From Blasia pusilla (taxonomy: Eukaryota > Marchantiophyta > Marchantiopsida > Blasiales), in NCBI GenBank assembly GCA_050084515.1, contig CM114274.1, positions 34,658,001-34,722,000 of the forward strand: 64,000 nt of DNA, given 5' to 3'. The translations under genes were made by a program, and so were the position numbers. Of this stretch, positions 48,030-60,162 are shown in pieces. The first letter of the stretch is position 1. Every line of letters begins with the position of its first letter. The notes beneath the pieces were generated by a model. It did not search any database. It saw only the letters and a program-made list of their open reading frames with translations, and was not told where the DNA came from.

Positions 48030-49200
48030 CTTAAGAGAATATGCGACTCCGGATTGTCCCATGGGAATATGCTATAAGATTCTTTCCGTATTTCCGTAAA
48101 CGTCGTGGACAGCCTCGGTTCAACCTTACCCGGACTCCCCGAGATCCGGGAAGTTTGTTCTGCTTTAATTACCGGTGAATTCTTTTCTCAGTCTGGTCTT
48201 AAGTTAAGGATCCGACAATCCCGAGAGTGGATTGAAGAATCCAACGGTGGTGCGTTTCGCTGAGGGCTGTCTACGAATCGACGGCCAAAAGCGCAATACG
48301 AAGTCGTGCACAGGCATAGAGACACGTATGCTCGAACTGAGAAGCTTGATGCAGAAGTCTGCGATGCTGGAGCCGCCACGGCAGCCGACGGACGCATTTC
48401 CCTCCGCTGCCTCCGTCCGACGTGTCTACCACGTAGGAACCCTCACCACGCTGTTTTTTTCTCAACGTGGCACTGGCGCTAAGCGCGAAATGGATGAGTT
48501 CGTATTCCTGCCATCAAACAAATGACCGGCATCAATATTTAAAATGGCACAGAGTACAGAAGTGAAATGTAATAAACCATTACCTTCCATCTGTCATCCG
48601 GCGTAACTATGAACAATTCGGCATATTCCCTGTCACGAGTCGGACGGAAATGAATGGGGCAGCTGACGGAAACCACCACAGTAGAAAACTCTACGATCCA
48701 GCCAACACACAAACGTTAAAGCAGATGCACCAAACAAAAGAATCCCTTAAAGTGAGGGAAATTGCTGTCCATTCCCCCAGAAAAAATGGGTGGAAATACA
48801 CTTTATTACAATAACAAACCTCCAAAGGGAAAAATGGCAGGCTTACGTTTCCAGTTCCCAATGGGATAGCTCTGGGAATCTAACCGGCGAGGGAGGGAGG
48901 ATGCCGTCCATCAACGGCGGTCAAAATTACCCGTGGCAGATCGCCAAGTATCCTGTTCTCACACCGCGCACCTCTGGTTTTTCGCATATACCAGGTGGCG
49001 AGGGTGTTGCATGCCCAGCTTTCAAGGACAAATGTAACGCGAAGGAGGTGGAGCCCCTTCGAAGTTTGAATGGATAAATTACAACACATGACAATGATTA
49101 CAGCGTAATCTTGCGTCGCTACGTGCGCCACGAGGCGTGTGAGGTCATGGGGGTGTGTCAAGTTGTCCGCCTATGTGTTCCATGCATGAGGGAGGCAAAT
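48030..49200. other. Island of gene-like base composition, unassigned
   Basis: About 1.2 kb with normal GC between AT-rich repeats. Frames at 48232-48525 and 48790-49077 (plus) and 48188-48397 and 48880-49161 (minus) are open but carry no recognisable domain, and no splice chain could be built. The 48397 minus frame begins with an S/A-rich stretch resembling a transit peptide, which is a weak hint only. Possibly a pseudogene fragment. Confidence 0.3.
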
Positions 49201-49742
49201 GGACATGCGATGAGAAAAACCGGATGGAAAATGCAAAAGCGGTATACCACATCATTACTGGTTACGCCCCATTTGATTGAACGTTATCCATTTTAATGGA
49301 ACCTGATTACTTTTTATTTATGAGGGCCACTCATTTCCTCCCGACGGGAAACAAATACGGGACGGAGGAAATTGCCCTTTAGTCCACACCGGTGGACTAT
49401 ATTTATTAATAATAATAATTTTTTATTAAAAAAATTGATATAGTCCGAAAGAGGACTTCCCTAAAAATCACGGTTCACATAAACGGGAACATTGTGTAGG
49501 TACCCATTTCTTCAAACGGGCATTCGCTGTTGTCATGACTCCTGGGGGCCTCCCAACTCCGGCAGTGAGTGGCCCTATTATCCCTAAACTTTCCTTTCGA
49601 CACACATATCCCTCTATTCCGTCTTTGGGAACCCGTAGTGAGAGAGATTCGCTTGACAAAGTTTCCAACACCATATTAGAGTTATAGTAGAGAGTGTCGC
49701 TTATCTCTAGCATGAGGGACATGCCCCTACTCCTGTATGGAA

Positions 49743-49939
49743 TCTATATTATTAAAATGAGGGTCATGGTCCCTAGTCCTATTTGGATTATATATTATTA
49801 TTGAGTGTCTCTTCATTTTGAGATTATCTTTAATTTTGACACATGTTTTTTTAGCAAATAGAATTGCTTGAATTCAATTATACACTTAAGATGGATAATT
49901 CAAAATTATACATTCGTGCAAAACACGGGCATTGGCTAG
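49743..49939 (+). mobile_element. Helitron copy, 197 bp
   Basis: A|TCTATATTATTAAAATGAGG at the start and TTCGTGCAAAACACGGGCAT followed by TGGCTAG|T at the end. The hairpin CGTG...CACG lies about 13 bases before CTAG. The body differs from the 39-kb copies. Confidence 0.75.
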
Positions 49940-51536
49940 TGTTTTGGATTGGAAGCGGGGACCTTGAGAGGGTCTATGCATTGGGCCTACGAGTGGAAAT
50001 GGTAGAGTATTGGGATGTTAGTCCACCCAACCATTGTTCAAGTGTATTGCACATTCTTGCCTTCAAGCCGTTGGTCCCGCTCCTTTACTTGCAAGCTTCT
50101 AATAAAGTTCAAGTACTTTAGAGAGTTGGGCTACCCGCAAGTATTTTAGGAGGCTTTTGTTTCCAATGGGGCGTCATTCATTCGAGAGATAAATGACACG
50201 CTTGGCCAAGTTAATCAAGGATGATGTGGCTCTTCGTTTGAAGATGCACCTCCATTCATAGGCACAATAATCTTTTTTTAAAGATAAAAAAACTTAGGAG
50301 TCATGATTTCCCAAACTTCTATAAAGAAATGAAATGAAAAGAAAGTGCCGAAAAATGTGATTTTCTTCTCTTGATATGCACACGGAGAAATTTTTAGTTA
50401 AGACCAAATCTCAGACTAAATCATTTCATCTCTTAGCTTTTCTTTCAAAAAATGAAAAAAATTAAATTAAATATGAACCAGTAAGAATACATGTGTGATG
50501 CACGGAGGTCATAATAAGTGAGAATGCTCAAACTAAGCATTAGGAAAATTAGAAATATGAAGAACCAAAATGTTTGATCATTTTTTTTGAAAAAATGATG
50601 TGAGTAGTTTGGATGCTTTAGTCTTGGTGTCCTAAGTTTGAGGTAGACAAGAAATTCAAAGAACGGTCTTGACAACACAAAAAAGTGCAATAACCATGGT
50701 GTCTTCATAATCTCACAACTCCATGCCAAGGATCTCATCACATTAGAAATGCATTGGATGTCGCATGCATGTCATTAAGCCCATCAACAATTGAGGAGCA
50801 TAAATATGATTGAATTCTTGAGCAAGTAGGGTTGGGTTCAATCAATTAAGGGTACATACAACAAGAGCTCCTCCAATTGCAAAATTCAAGTCACTATTAA
50901 GAAATGGTAGTAGGATGGAGTTTGCAAGTTCACACACGGTCCCATATTAAAATCGTAGAGTGAATGCCAAGACCGAAGGCCCATGGAGGAAGAGGACATC
51001 TTAATGAAAGTCCAAGCGCATTTGAAGCATTGCGAATGGATCTAAATCATACAAATGAGTATAGTAAAGGGATATCATTTTTATTTGACTTTCATGCGCA
51101 TGGTTGTTGCACATTTTCCTTGTGCAGTTTTGCTTCATGACCTCTTCGTATGTGCCTTTACTTTACTCTTGCCTTTGGCAAGAGATTAGGAAGCATGACT
51201 GGATAGAGAAAAATGCGCAACAATGATGCGCATGATTGTCAGTAAAAAGTAGGTTTCGAAGAACCATTGGAAATCTCACAATCAAACTAACCACCTCTAA
51301 GAAAAATACTTGGATGACTTGGCATAGAAAGACAACAAGTACAAAATGGATTGGCATCAAACGTTTGAAAACCCACCTCTTCAAAGAAAATTCAATGCTG
51401 GTAAAAATCTTCATAACAGGTTCACCAGACCACCTCACAACTTCACACCTCCAATTTGTTGAATCACCTCCAATACCTTTAATTCCTCACACCTTCACTT
51501 GGGGTACTTACCCACTTACTCACCGCCAAATTTGGA
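49940..51536. other. Spacer before right long repeat
   Basis: AT-rich with short ORFs and no recognised motif. The open plus frame 51236-51691 continues into the right long repeat. Confidence 0.4.
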
Positions 51537-52743
51537 GGTCTCACTTCTACAAATATGCCCCCATCACGTGCGACAAAGTAAGGGGTTTTTTAATTGCGTC
51601 CCTCGGAAGACTTACTAAGTTTTGTGGAAGAACAATAGGGTTCGATTTATTCCGTGGCGCTCTTAAAAGAACTCTAGGGTCTTCATATTAGTTTTCCTTC
51701 CATGGAAGACGTGCACATAAGATAGGGTTAATCCTCACAAAAAATATATAATACATATTTTTTTGCATAAAATTTAGATATATTTATTTCAAAATTAATT
51801 TTATATAATAATTTTCCTCTCTAGGTAGGAAATTCTTTGATTCTTTGTAAGGAAATTTAGAGGGAAAAAGAGAGTTTTTAAAAAAAAATGGTTTCCCTCC
51901 TTAACCATTTTCTCAGTATTTCTCCTTAGTAGACTTGAACCGGGTTTGGGTTTAGGGGAAAACCTTCAAGGAAAGACGTAGAACCGCCACTCAAAAGAGG
52001 AGCTTGGAAGCAAATTGCAGGCACGTTGTAGGGAGGTTTGATGATTGAGCAAGCTTTGATCAATCCTATGTCGAGTTCTTCCCAAATAGCAGACGTGTTG
52101 AAAAGCTTTCTTTGATCTATGGTGACTAACACCTACTTGTGAAGCACCTCAAAGCGTTTTTTTTTTTTTTTCAATTGGATCTACATCATGCGATATTGGA
52201 ACCTTGGACGGACGGACTTTGCTTCTCTAGAATGGTTCGTGTATGTCTATTGTTTCGGATTATTGTTGAAGTTGGTTCACCATTGTTCGGCATCGGTTGG
52301 CTTATTGTTATCGACCCTCTTGTTTTCATGTAAGCATATGACCTCTTCCTCTTTTGATTCATATTTGGTCATGGGGAGAATCAGATTTGGTCGTGAAAGA
52401 GAGATACTTGCAACCTAATGCGCCTAACAAAAATCTTCATCTCCTTGCCATCTCTTTGCTACAGTCTTGTGCATCTCCAAAGAGCCACCATGCGCCTGCC
52501 TCTTGTAATTCCACCATGCACCAACCTCGGACGAGCACTCAACTCCAATATTCAGTTGCGCCCGTAGTTTTCCAACATAAAATGTGTGGTTGAAAGCCGA
52601 AATCAACGTCGTTTCTTGTGGACAATTGTGTATAGAGTGATTAGCGAATCAAATTTTTTTACTTGTCGCCAATCATATTTTAATCTTTAAGCTCTCTAGA
52701 AACACTTGAAAATTTGCAACTCTCTCTTAGGATGGTTGTCAAG
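51537..52743. repeat. Long dispersed repeat, right copy (inverted relative to 40097-41197)
   Basis: 1.2-kb counterpart of the left copy. Shared protein frame, here on the plus strand, includes ITCDKVRGFLIASLGRL and KFCGRTIGFDLF (about 51575-51650). It also shares the segment HIWSWGESDLVV with NERY/KERY further in, and ends GGTTGTCAAG. A poly-T run at 52158-52174 is unique to this copy. Confidence 0.85.
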
Positions 52744-52853
52744 CAAAATTGACTACTGTGGCGATTTCCCATGCAATAGTGCCAACTATAACTTACGAGG
52801 GCAAGATTATCTATAAATCCACCCTTGTAAATCAGTTGTCTTGCAATCCTTTC

Positions 52854-53387
52854 ATGTCAAAGGACATGCTAACTCGAATAGCCAAAAAGACACATTACAC
52901 TACTGGCAAGTGAAAGGAGCATAATCCTAATTGCCCAACTTGTTTGGTTGATGTTGGTAGTGATATCACAATTTTGTTTGAATCTACAGCAGACGTTGGC
53001 CCTTCCACAATATCAACAAAGTCAAAGAAAAGGAAGGGAAAAGAGACACAAGTTGTAGTGGAGGCAAGAGTTGCAAAAAATGAGTATTGGTTAGGGCGTA
53101 TTGTGTTTATAATTCAAAAGAATGGTACACATTGGTCAAGATGCCGTAGGGCCTTGGACTTGATGGACATGCATGTACCTCCTAGATAGAAGGGAAGTGT
53201 TTTTCGTATCATGTGTAAATGGTACAAGTCTTCCGGCCACGGTAACAACAAAACCTTGTTCACTTATGATGCAATAGATGTGCAATGGATTGATATTGAA
53301 ATGATAATTTCTAATGTGAGCTTGACAATGAATCACGGATACAAGATAAAAGATGTATACTTGATTCAGTTGACTTACATACTTTGA
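52854..53387 (+). pseudogene. Decayed 177-codon ORF of unknown family
   Basis: One reading frame runs coherently from ATG 52854 to TGA 53387, interrupted by only two stops (TGA 52911, TAG 53187). It shows a CPTC motif, a lysine-rich KSKKRKGKE stretch, then YWLGRIVF, HWSRCRRALDLMDM and a hydrophilic C-terminus ending GYKIKDVYLI. The low number of disruptions and the codon-like composition favour a recently lost gene or a transposon-borne ORF. I do not recognise the family. It starts 110 bases beyond the right long repeat. Confidence 0.5.
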
Positions 53388-54900
53388 CTATATACATTCA
53401 GAGTGTGAGTTGATTTTGGTGAGTTTTTTTTTATTGTTTGAAACATGTTGGATTCAATATTTTTGTGGATTGTGCTTAGAATGTACTTGACATTATTGAA
53501 TTGTGAGTAGGATAGTGGGAGGTAGTAGGTTAGGTAGATGACAAATTGGTGGATTGAGCTTCGTGCTCAATTAGAGGTTGAATCCCCTTCTATCATAATG
53601 TAAGGATAACATGTTGGATGTTGACTTAACTTGATTTTTTTTTTCTTTCAATGCTTTATTTATTTCAAATGATTATTTTACTTACAGAAATTCAGGATAC
53701 CAAAATGAAAAATAATACTTTCACTTATAAATTAGGGGATCTAGACCCTAAAACCTCATGACCCAAAATGTCATGTCTTACATCATAATTAACTTATATA
53801 TAAATCAACTTCTAATGTTAGATGATTTTTTCTCGAAATTTTTTGAATCTCCAATGTTGGAGGGGCAAAGTCCTTACATTAGAGATCCTCCCGTGATAGA
53901 GGGATAAATATCGAACCCTCACATTTCAGAAGATCCACAAGGGCCAAAGGAAGAACACGGAAGGAAATGTTATAGATCATCGAAGAAGGAATAGATCTAT
54001 AGTTTTGGACAGCGCCTGTAGCGACCCGATACCGTCCGATGAGCTGGGCGTTAAGCCCAAATCAAAAGCAATAAAGGCTGTCGGGGGGCGAGGGATCGGA
54101 GGAGGAGATTCTTCATAAATAAAAACTAAGTCGCTCTATGGCAAAGATCGAAACTTTGGAGAATTGGTTAGAAGGTTGCGGGCAGGCCGGTGTTAGGTGC
54201 GGGCTCGAGGCCCCGCGTAGAGGCGCGGACGCGGCATGGACATGGTGGAGTTGGATGCGAAGACCCCTCCGCAGTTCGGAGACTCCCCCCCACCGACATG
54301 GCCAACCGGGCAGAGAGGAATGCCGTCGGCTCTGGTTATATCGCTTTCCGTCCGATGACGCGTGGAGTTCCACCGGAGTTTTTACCAAAATTCAGTTTGA
54401 CCGCCGAGTAAAAACTTCGGCGACCGACTTGGCTTATCACGACACGAGTCCCGCTTCCCAAGGAGTCCTATGGTACGGTGGGAATCTCCCTGACTTATGG
54501 CATATACTAGCTACCGTTAAAGTATATGTACAACATATTCGAAATATCCGGCATCGGGAAAACGAAATTATGCAAACTACCCGACCCGATCGCAGCCCGC
54601 AAAGTAAACAGTTGACGGACTGACGGCTCACAAAATCTTGAGGCTGATATCAGCGCGTCGAAGGTCTACCCGTAACCGGCGCGGCTCCTTTGCGCTGCCA
54701 GGACAGCATGCCGGTCTCCACTTTCATTGGAGGGGAGCGCGCTTTCATTATCGCTCACACGAGTGTGGACCTGGCACGTGGAGTGGCGCGCTCATCGGTC
54801 TAGGATTTCACGGCTGCCGGAAAGGTAGAGCGGCTCGTGTTGTCCCCGGGCTGCCACAGCCCCTTGAGGACTTGGCATCCGCAGAGGAAGGAAGGAGGGT
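53388..54900. other. Intergenic DNA before the RING-gene leader
   Basis: AT-rich to about 53,950, then moderate GC. The 161-codon frame at 54138-54623 overlaps other frames, has a mixed composition and no motif. It is not called a gene. Confidence 0.4.
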
Positions 54901-56632
54901 CCATTCATTCATTCATTCCGACCTTCGTTTCGTTAGGTTTTAGTACGTCGAGGCTGCGATCTGGTCTCGAGGTGCAAGTTTTTGAGGGAGACGGAGCGGG
55001 AGAGCCGTGCAAGGGAGGAGGTTCTTCCATCGCTCTTCGTCGGTAGGATTGGCTCTTATTTCTTTCCTTTCGAGCAGAGGAAAGATATCATCGTGAACCT
55101 TCGGAGGCGTATTGGTGAAGAGTCGTGGAGCATACACACTTCTGTGCAAGTTCAGTCGAAGGATTTCAGTTTGCTCAGAGGTGTGGTTACTGGTTGGACT
55201 TTTTCCGACCTTGATGTTGCTTCGGATCAAGTAGTCTCATCGAAGAAGGAAAATCTAGTACGAAGATTGGAGCGAGGTCTGGAAGCGGTGCCGGTTCGCT
55301 TCTTCGAGGAGACGATTGGGACCAGGTTTGCTTGGTTGAAGGACCTGTTTACCCGGAAGTGTGAGAAGAAACCATATCTACGTCCGGGAGCGTCGGAACT
55401 TGTCTCCTCTCACAGATTTCCTGTTACGTTTGAGAGTAGGAAGACCACATTTCTGTCGATACGAGGTTGTGTGCAAGTGTAAGGAACCTGGGGCGATCGC
55501 TGATACCGATAATATACGAAGAGCTTATGTGAATTCTGCGGCTGCCGACGATATTACTGTTGTAAGCCACAGCCCAGGGGAAACCTTTGACGGATGCTCT
55601 CATGCAATATAGTGAGATCAGTCTATTTTTCATCTATAGGAAACGTTGCCCTTCCTCTGTGAACCGTCGTTTCGTCTTCCCGGTCTTTCTCATCATTCAC
55701 TACACGAAGCGTACACTAAAACACTCCTGGTTTGGTGTATGTTTCCTTCAGGGGTTGACATTTACGACGGAGCCTTCGCATTGGACAATCTGCTTTCTTT
55801 GGGGATCCCTTCTAGGATTGATACGTGTCCTTGAACCTGACTGGTTTTGGCGTCATCGCCAAGCTAGTCAATACAGTGCTTACTCTTTCGTCTGCGTGAG
55901 AGCGAATTGATCCCACATCCAGTGTAGAGGTCGCAGAAGCCTTCAATATTATTACCTCGTTTAATTTCTCAAACCTTGGAAGGATTTGGCACTACGTACA
56001 GGTATACATTTGTTTCAGAGCTCTAGGCTTACAGAAGCCGGAGCTTGAAGTGCGTGCGACTCGCCTGAGATATGAGCAGTGCGGCCATCGCAGCACCTGT
56101 GCCTGCATCACGCGGGGTTACGGATAGATCAGGTTTGGAGCGGTTATGTTTCCTTCTTCTGATGAAGAGAAGTCGACAGTCTTTATTTTAATAAGAGCTT
56201 CCCCCCCTTAAAGATTGGCTTCTTCAGTGTACTTCGATCTCGTACAATTTAGTTGGGCTAGTGACCGATTCTGTAGTTTTCGAGTAGGCACGTTTTTTGT
56301 TGACTTTTACATGTATGTCGATTTGTCAGGGCTACCAGAAGCTCCGAAGGAAACAAGGAGGAGTGAAAGATCGGCAGGAAAAGGTGCAATTGGGCAAACT
56401 ACCTGATTTTTATTCTGCATTATTTGTGATCCTCGGAATACTAGAAGAGAATCGATGAGCAGGATGCCCCCAGTGTCCGCTTATGACTCTCCCTCGGGGT
56501 CAACGTGCTACTCTCCCTCAGGGTGTGCTTATGCACGGTTCCCTGGGGAGAATCAGACGAATGAGTACTGTCCTCTCTCTTCTCTCTTTGTGAAATGCAA
56601 GGGATCTGGATTGGTTTTCGTCGAAATTTAGG
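54900..56632 (+). promoter_or_regulatory. Likely long leader/promoter region of the RING-H2 gene
   Basis: 1.7 kb of gene-like composition with several short upstream frames, the longest at 54982-55482 (166 codons, no motif), and candidate splice signals. An ATG at 56456 opens a frame of about 58 codons (MSRMPPVSAYDSPSG...) that could be a first coding exon joined to GRRRRAAAEQ at about 56715. If so, the protein start lies upstream of 56633. Confidence 0.4.
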
Positions 56633-58449
56633 GTGCTCAGGTATTTCTGGGGGCCCCCAATGTTACACACGCCACTACAGCAACCTTCCTCACAGTGTTT
56701 CCCCGCGATTGTAGGTAGGCGAAGAAGAGCTGCAGCGGAGCAGAGGAGAATTGAGCAGCAGAGGTGGGGTCAATATCTTGACGATGAGGAAGATACAGTT
56801 GTTGCACCTACCCCCGGTAATAATAGGAGGCGCATGCGACGTTCTTCACGGCGCAGCTCAGCCCGTGATGACTTGGAAGACTACTTAGCTGGAAACCTGG
56901 ATAGTGACTACGGTCACACCCCTTCAATCAACAATGACTCAACGGAACTGGGCGTTGCTCTTGGTAATCTCCCGAAATTGGAAATGTGCTATCAATTACT
57001 CCTTGTTGGTGTTTAGGGAAGAGCATTGTTCAAACTTTCTCTGAATCATCTTTTCTAGTTAAGCTGTTACATGTGCTCAAGGCTTCGTGCTCCCTGAGTT
57101 TTAAGTAGCCAAAGATCCTAGTTTTAAGGTTGGTTTCTCGACTTCACTTAAGAGTGTATGTTATGATGTGTGCTAAGACGTTTAGAGGAATGCTGAGCTG
57201 TGTGTTATAACTTTGCTTGGATTTTTTGCAGCTCTCTCGTTGTCTTTATCCGACTCTGTTGCGGGTGGGTCTCATGCTGGAGTGTCAATACTCCCGGACA
57301 TGTCCTACGAGGTGAGAATTCAGCCGTCTATTAACCGTAATGGACTGGTGGTTGGGCTTCAATCCTCATTGTTAAAAGTCTACAATATAACAAGCGGACA
57401 TGTAGATTGTTAAGAAGTATTTATCTAGGTCGAGTGACCTGTTAGTCGCTCCTTCTATTTCTCTGTTCCCTCAGCCTTGTTGATTGTTGTGCTTGAGACT
57501 CGTGCTAGTCTAGTCCCTCGAGGAGGTGGGGATGTTGTGTACAAGTTCAAAATTAGTGGAGAAAGTTGACTGGTACCACATCTAAAAGTAGGGAGTGGTG
57601 AAAAGGTACAATTCTCTGAGAATATAAAACGTTAACCAAGGATTATTTATAGCAGGAAAGTGAGGATAACTGGAGATATCTTGTAATCTTGTGAGAAATC
57701 CTCAGATTCTGAGTGTATTGATAGCAGAGCCTTTTGTAAATCAATTTTCTAGGCTTCTCCTCACCATACAAAGGGTGGAAACCTCACTTGAAGGAGTAAT
57801 CTAAATCCTCTCCTCTAGGCTTCAGGCTGAGTTCCTTAGGACCTTGGGCATGTGCATGATGTACTTTGCTGTACTGGTTGTTCTGAAGACAGCAGAGTGA
57901 ATTCTCTGTTGTGGAGACTAATTGATCGGTGTTAAAGAAACCTACAGGTGTTCCTGGCTATTTTGATCTTTCTCCCAAACTGATGTCTGAACACACTCAA
58001 GCCTATGGGCATGAATGTATCATGAGTGAGGCGAAATTAATTTGCCTATTCTCTTGAATTGCCAGAGTCTAGTGATGCTGGAGAATGTTAGGTGTGTGGC
58101 ATCTGGAGATCTTGTCAACTCGCTGGGAGTGTGTTCTTACACTGAAAAGGAGAGTGCCAATCATCAACAGGCAGCAGAGTAAGTCTCTGCACTGCGTAAC
58201 CTTGTGGTGTTTTATCACTTTCTCACACTTTATTTCTCATATTCTAAGGGTTTCTTGTGGAGGACATGAACTTGACATTGTTCCCTCTTTGGTATCAGGG
58301 TATGTGCCATCTGCCAGAGTGACTACGAGGATGCAGACCTGCTTATTAAGCTGCCTTGTGCGCACAAATTTCACCATGGCTGTGGAGCAGAGTGGTTGCT
58401 AAATTACTCAAAATTATGCCCTGTTTGCAAACACGACATCACCGAGTAG
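56633..58449 (+). CDS. RING-H2 finger protein, probable E3 ubiquitin ligase
   Basis: Proposed exons are 56633-56963, 57232-57311, 58066-58178 and 58299-58449, giving 224 aa with consistent phases and clean GT-AG sites (for example TACGAG|GTGAGA and CAGCAGA|GTAAGT). The N-terminal exon has an arginine/glutamate-rich coiled segment (GRRRRAAAEQRRIEQQRWG) and a serine-rich basic stretch. Exons 2-3 carry DMSYESLVMLENVRCVASGD, a segment that precedes the RING in one plant RING-H2 group. The last exon encodes CAICQSDYEDADLLIKLPCA, then HKFHHGC and CPVC. All eight zinc ligands are present: CX2C, CXH, HX2C and a CPVC pair. Such proteins bind E2 enzymes and ubiquitinate substrates in cytosol or nucleus; the substrate is unknown. 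The N-terminus is uncertain. Confidence 0.85.
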
Positions 58450-60048
58450 CTGAAAGTTGTATCACGTCTGAAAGCTGAAAAAAGGTCCTGCTGTCAGATG
58501 TATTTTGAAGTCGGAAATTGGCTTCGAGAGTAACAAGATTCTTGTAGGCAGGAACTTTCATCCGGAATGGTCACATTGGCTGTTTCTGTTACACTGTAAA
58601 TACTGTATGCTCCTGTACAGAGCCAGAGCAAGTAGCCCTAGGTCGTTTCAGATTCTGTGAAGATTCCTGAAGTTTCTTGTATGTTATTGCTTTTCACATG
58701 TTTTCTGAATCTCACTTGAACCTGGGTACCTCAAGCCCGAGCTAGAAGTCATCAAGCTAAACCTCTGTTGGAATGCCTTCCTGCAATTAGTGGCAAGTGG
58801 CTGTTCTCAACTTGTACGACCTTCATATTCATATGATATCATGCTTACTTTTTTCCACGAAAGTGAAAATTGTGTAAAGAGATGTAAAGTATATTTAAAA
58901 TGAGAGGTTATGATGAGGCTTGAATTTGTAGTTAGAATGCTCTACTTCATGCTCCTTTGGGTCTTTGTTGTCCTTAGGGACGTGTCAGGAAAGATCCCTG
59001 GCCAAGTCATGATGAATTCGGATATTTGATTACAACACCATGTTGTAGTGAGGAGCTTTAAAAGTTTTTGGGCTTTCCTTCTTTTTTGAAGTTTTTGCAT
59101 GCATTATTGATTCTCATTTTCGTTAATTTAAATATGTATGATTCCTTTCCCGTCTTGCCCCATTCCAACATTTTGAGTATTGAATATTGCTACTAAATCT
59201 ACTTAGTGATTAGAAGTAATGAATATAAACGGCATGGACATGAAACAAGTATTCGTGGTAGGAGTAATTAAACAAACATCTGAATAATTATTCACTTTAC
59301 CTATGTGTTTGATTACCCATAACTTTGCACCACATATCCCATTCGTATTTGAAATTTTGCTTGATCTTTTAATTACTTTTGGAAATATACATCATTGTTC
59401 AAATTCGTGAAGGATTGTTTTGCTCAATTTTCAATTGTGAAAACTTCTTGTCTATTTTTCGTGTCCAAAATCATTTCCAAAATTCCTCGCCAAATTTTCT
59501 TATCACAATTTTGTTATTGGAGTCTCTTTGTTGACTTTGTCTTATGAGAACAAAAACAAGGGTGGCATAGTTGGACATGCATAAGAAAACAAGGCTTGGG
59601 GAGAGATTGTAAGTTTGGTGTAGCGACTTAATGAATTCATGATTGACTTAGTGAATTCATACTTTTTAAAAACAAAGACGAGAGTTAATACTTCCGGTCC
59701 TCTTTGGGACTATAATTTGCATCTTAGCTTCAAATGAAAATTCAAGTTTTTTGTATTTTTAATTCTTATTAAGCTTGCTAAGGAACGTGTGTATGGGGAT
59801 AATATCAGCATGTATTTTCCCCCTTTGATTGAGCAATTAATGGAGTGGTTCCAAAGATGAATTTACTTCTCCATATATTCTTATAAAAAATTAAAAAATT
59901 TTATTTTGAATACTACAAATTATTTTACTACTCAGAACTAAGAAGTGTTGTCTCATGCATCGAGAAGGTATGGCATATTCGTGTAGACTACAATTGTACT
60001 TCATATGAGCAAATACGATAATTAAATACACAACTATCGAGCGACAAA
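58450..60048. other. 3' region of RING gene and AT-rich intergenic DNA
   Basis: About 300 bases after the stop could be 3' untranslated sequence. From about 58.9 kb the DNA becomes AT-rich and carries no ORF of note. Confidence 0.5.
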
Positions 60049-60162
60049 TTATTTAAGGTTGTGAAATATTTTTTAAATACAATAGACATAATTATGAATA
60101 AGGGATTATTTAAGGTTGTGAAATATTTTTTAAATACAGTAGACACAATTATGAATAAGGGA
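60049..60162. repeat. 57-bp direct tandem duplication
   Basis: 60049-60105 and 60106-60162 are identical except for two substitutions (CAATAGACATAATT against CAGTAGACACAATT). It is a recent local duplication in AT-rich DNA. Confidence 0.95.

Noticed and set aside
54008-54120. Possible LTR start (TGTAGCGACCCG)
   Set aside because: It resembles Ty3 LTR starts, but no second copy, matching end or polypurine tract is present in the window.
54138-54623. 161-codon plus-strand frame
   Set aside because: Mixed composition, competing frames on both strands and no recognisable domain.
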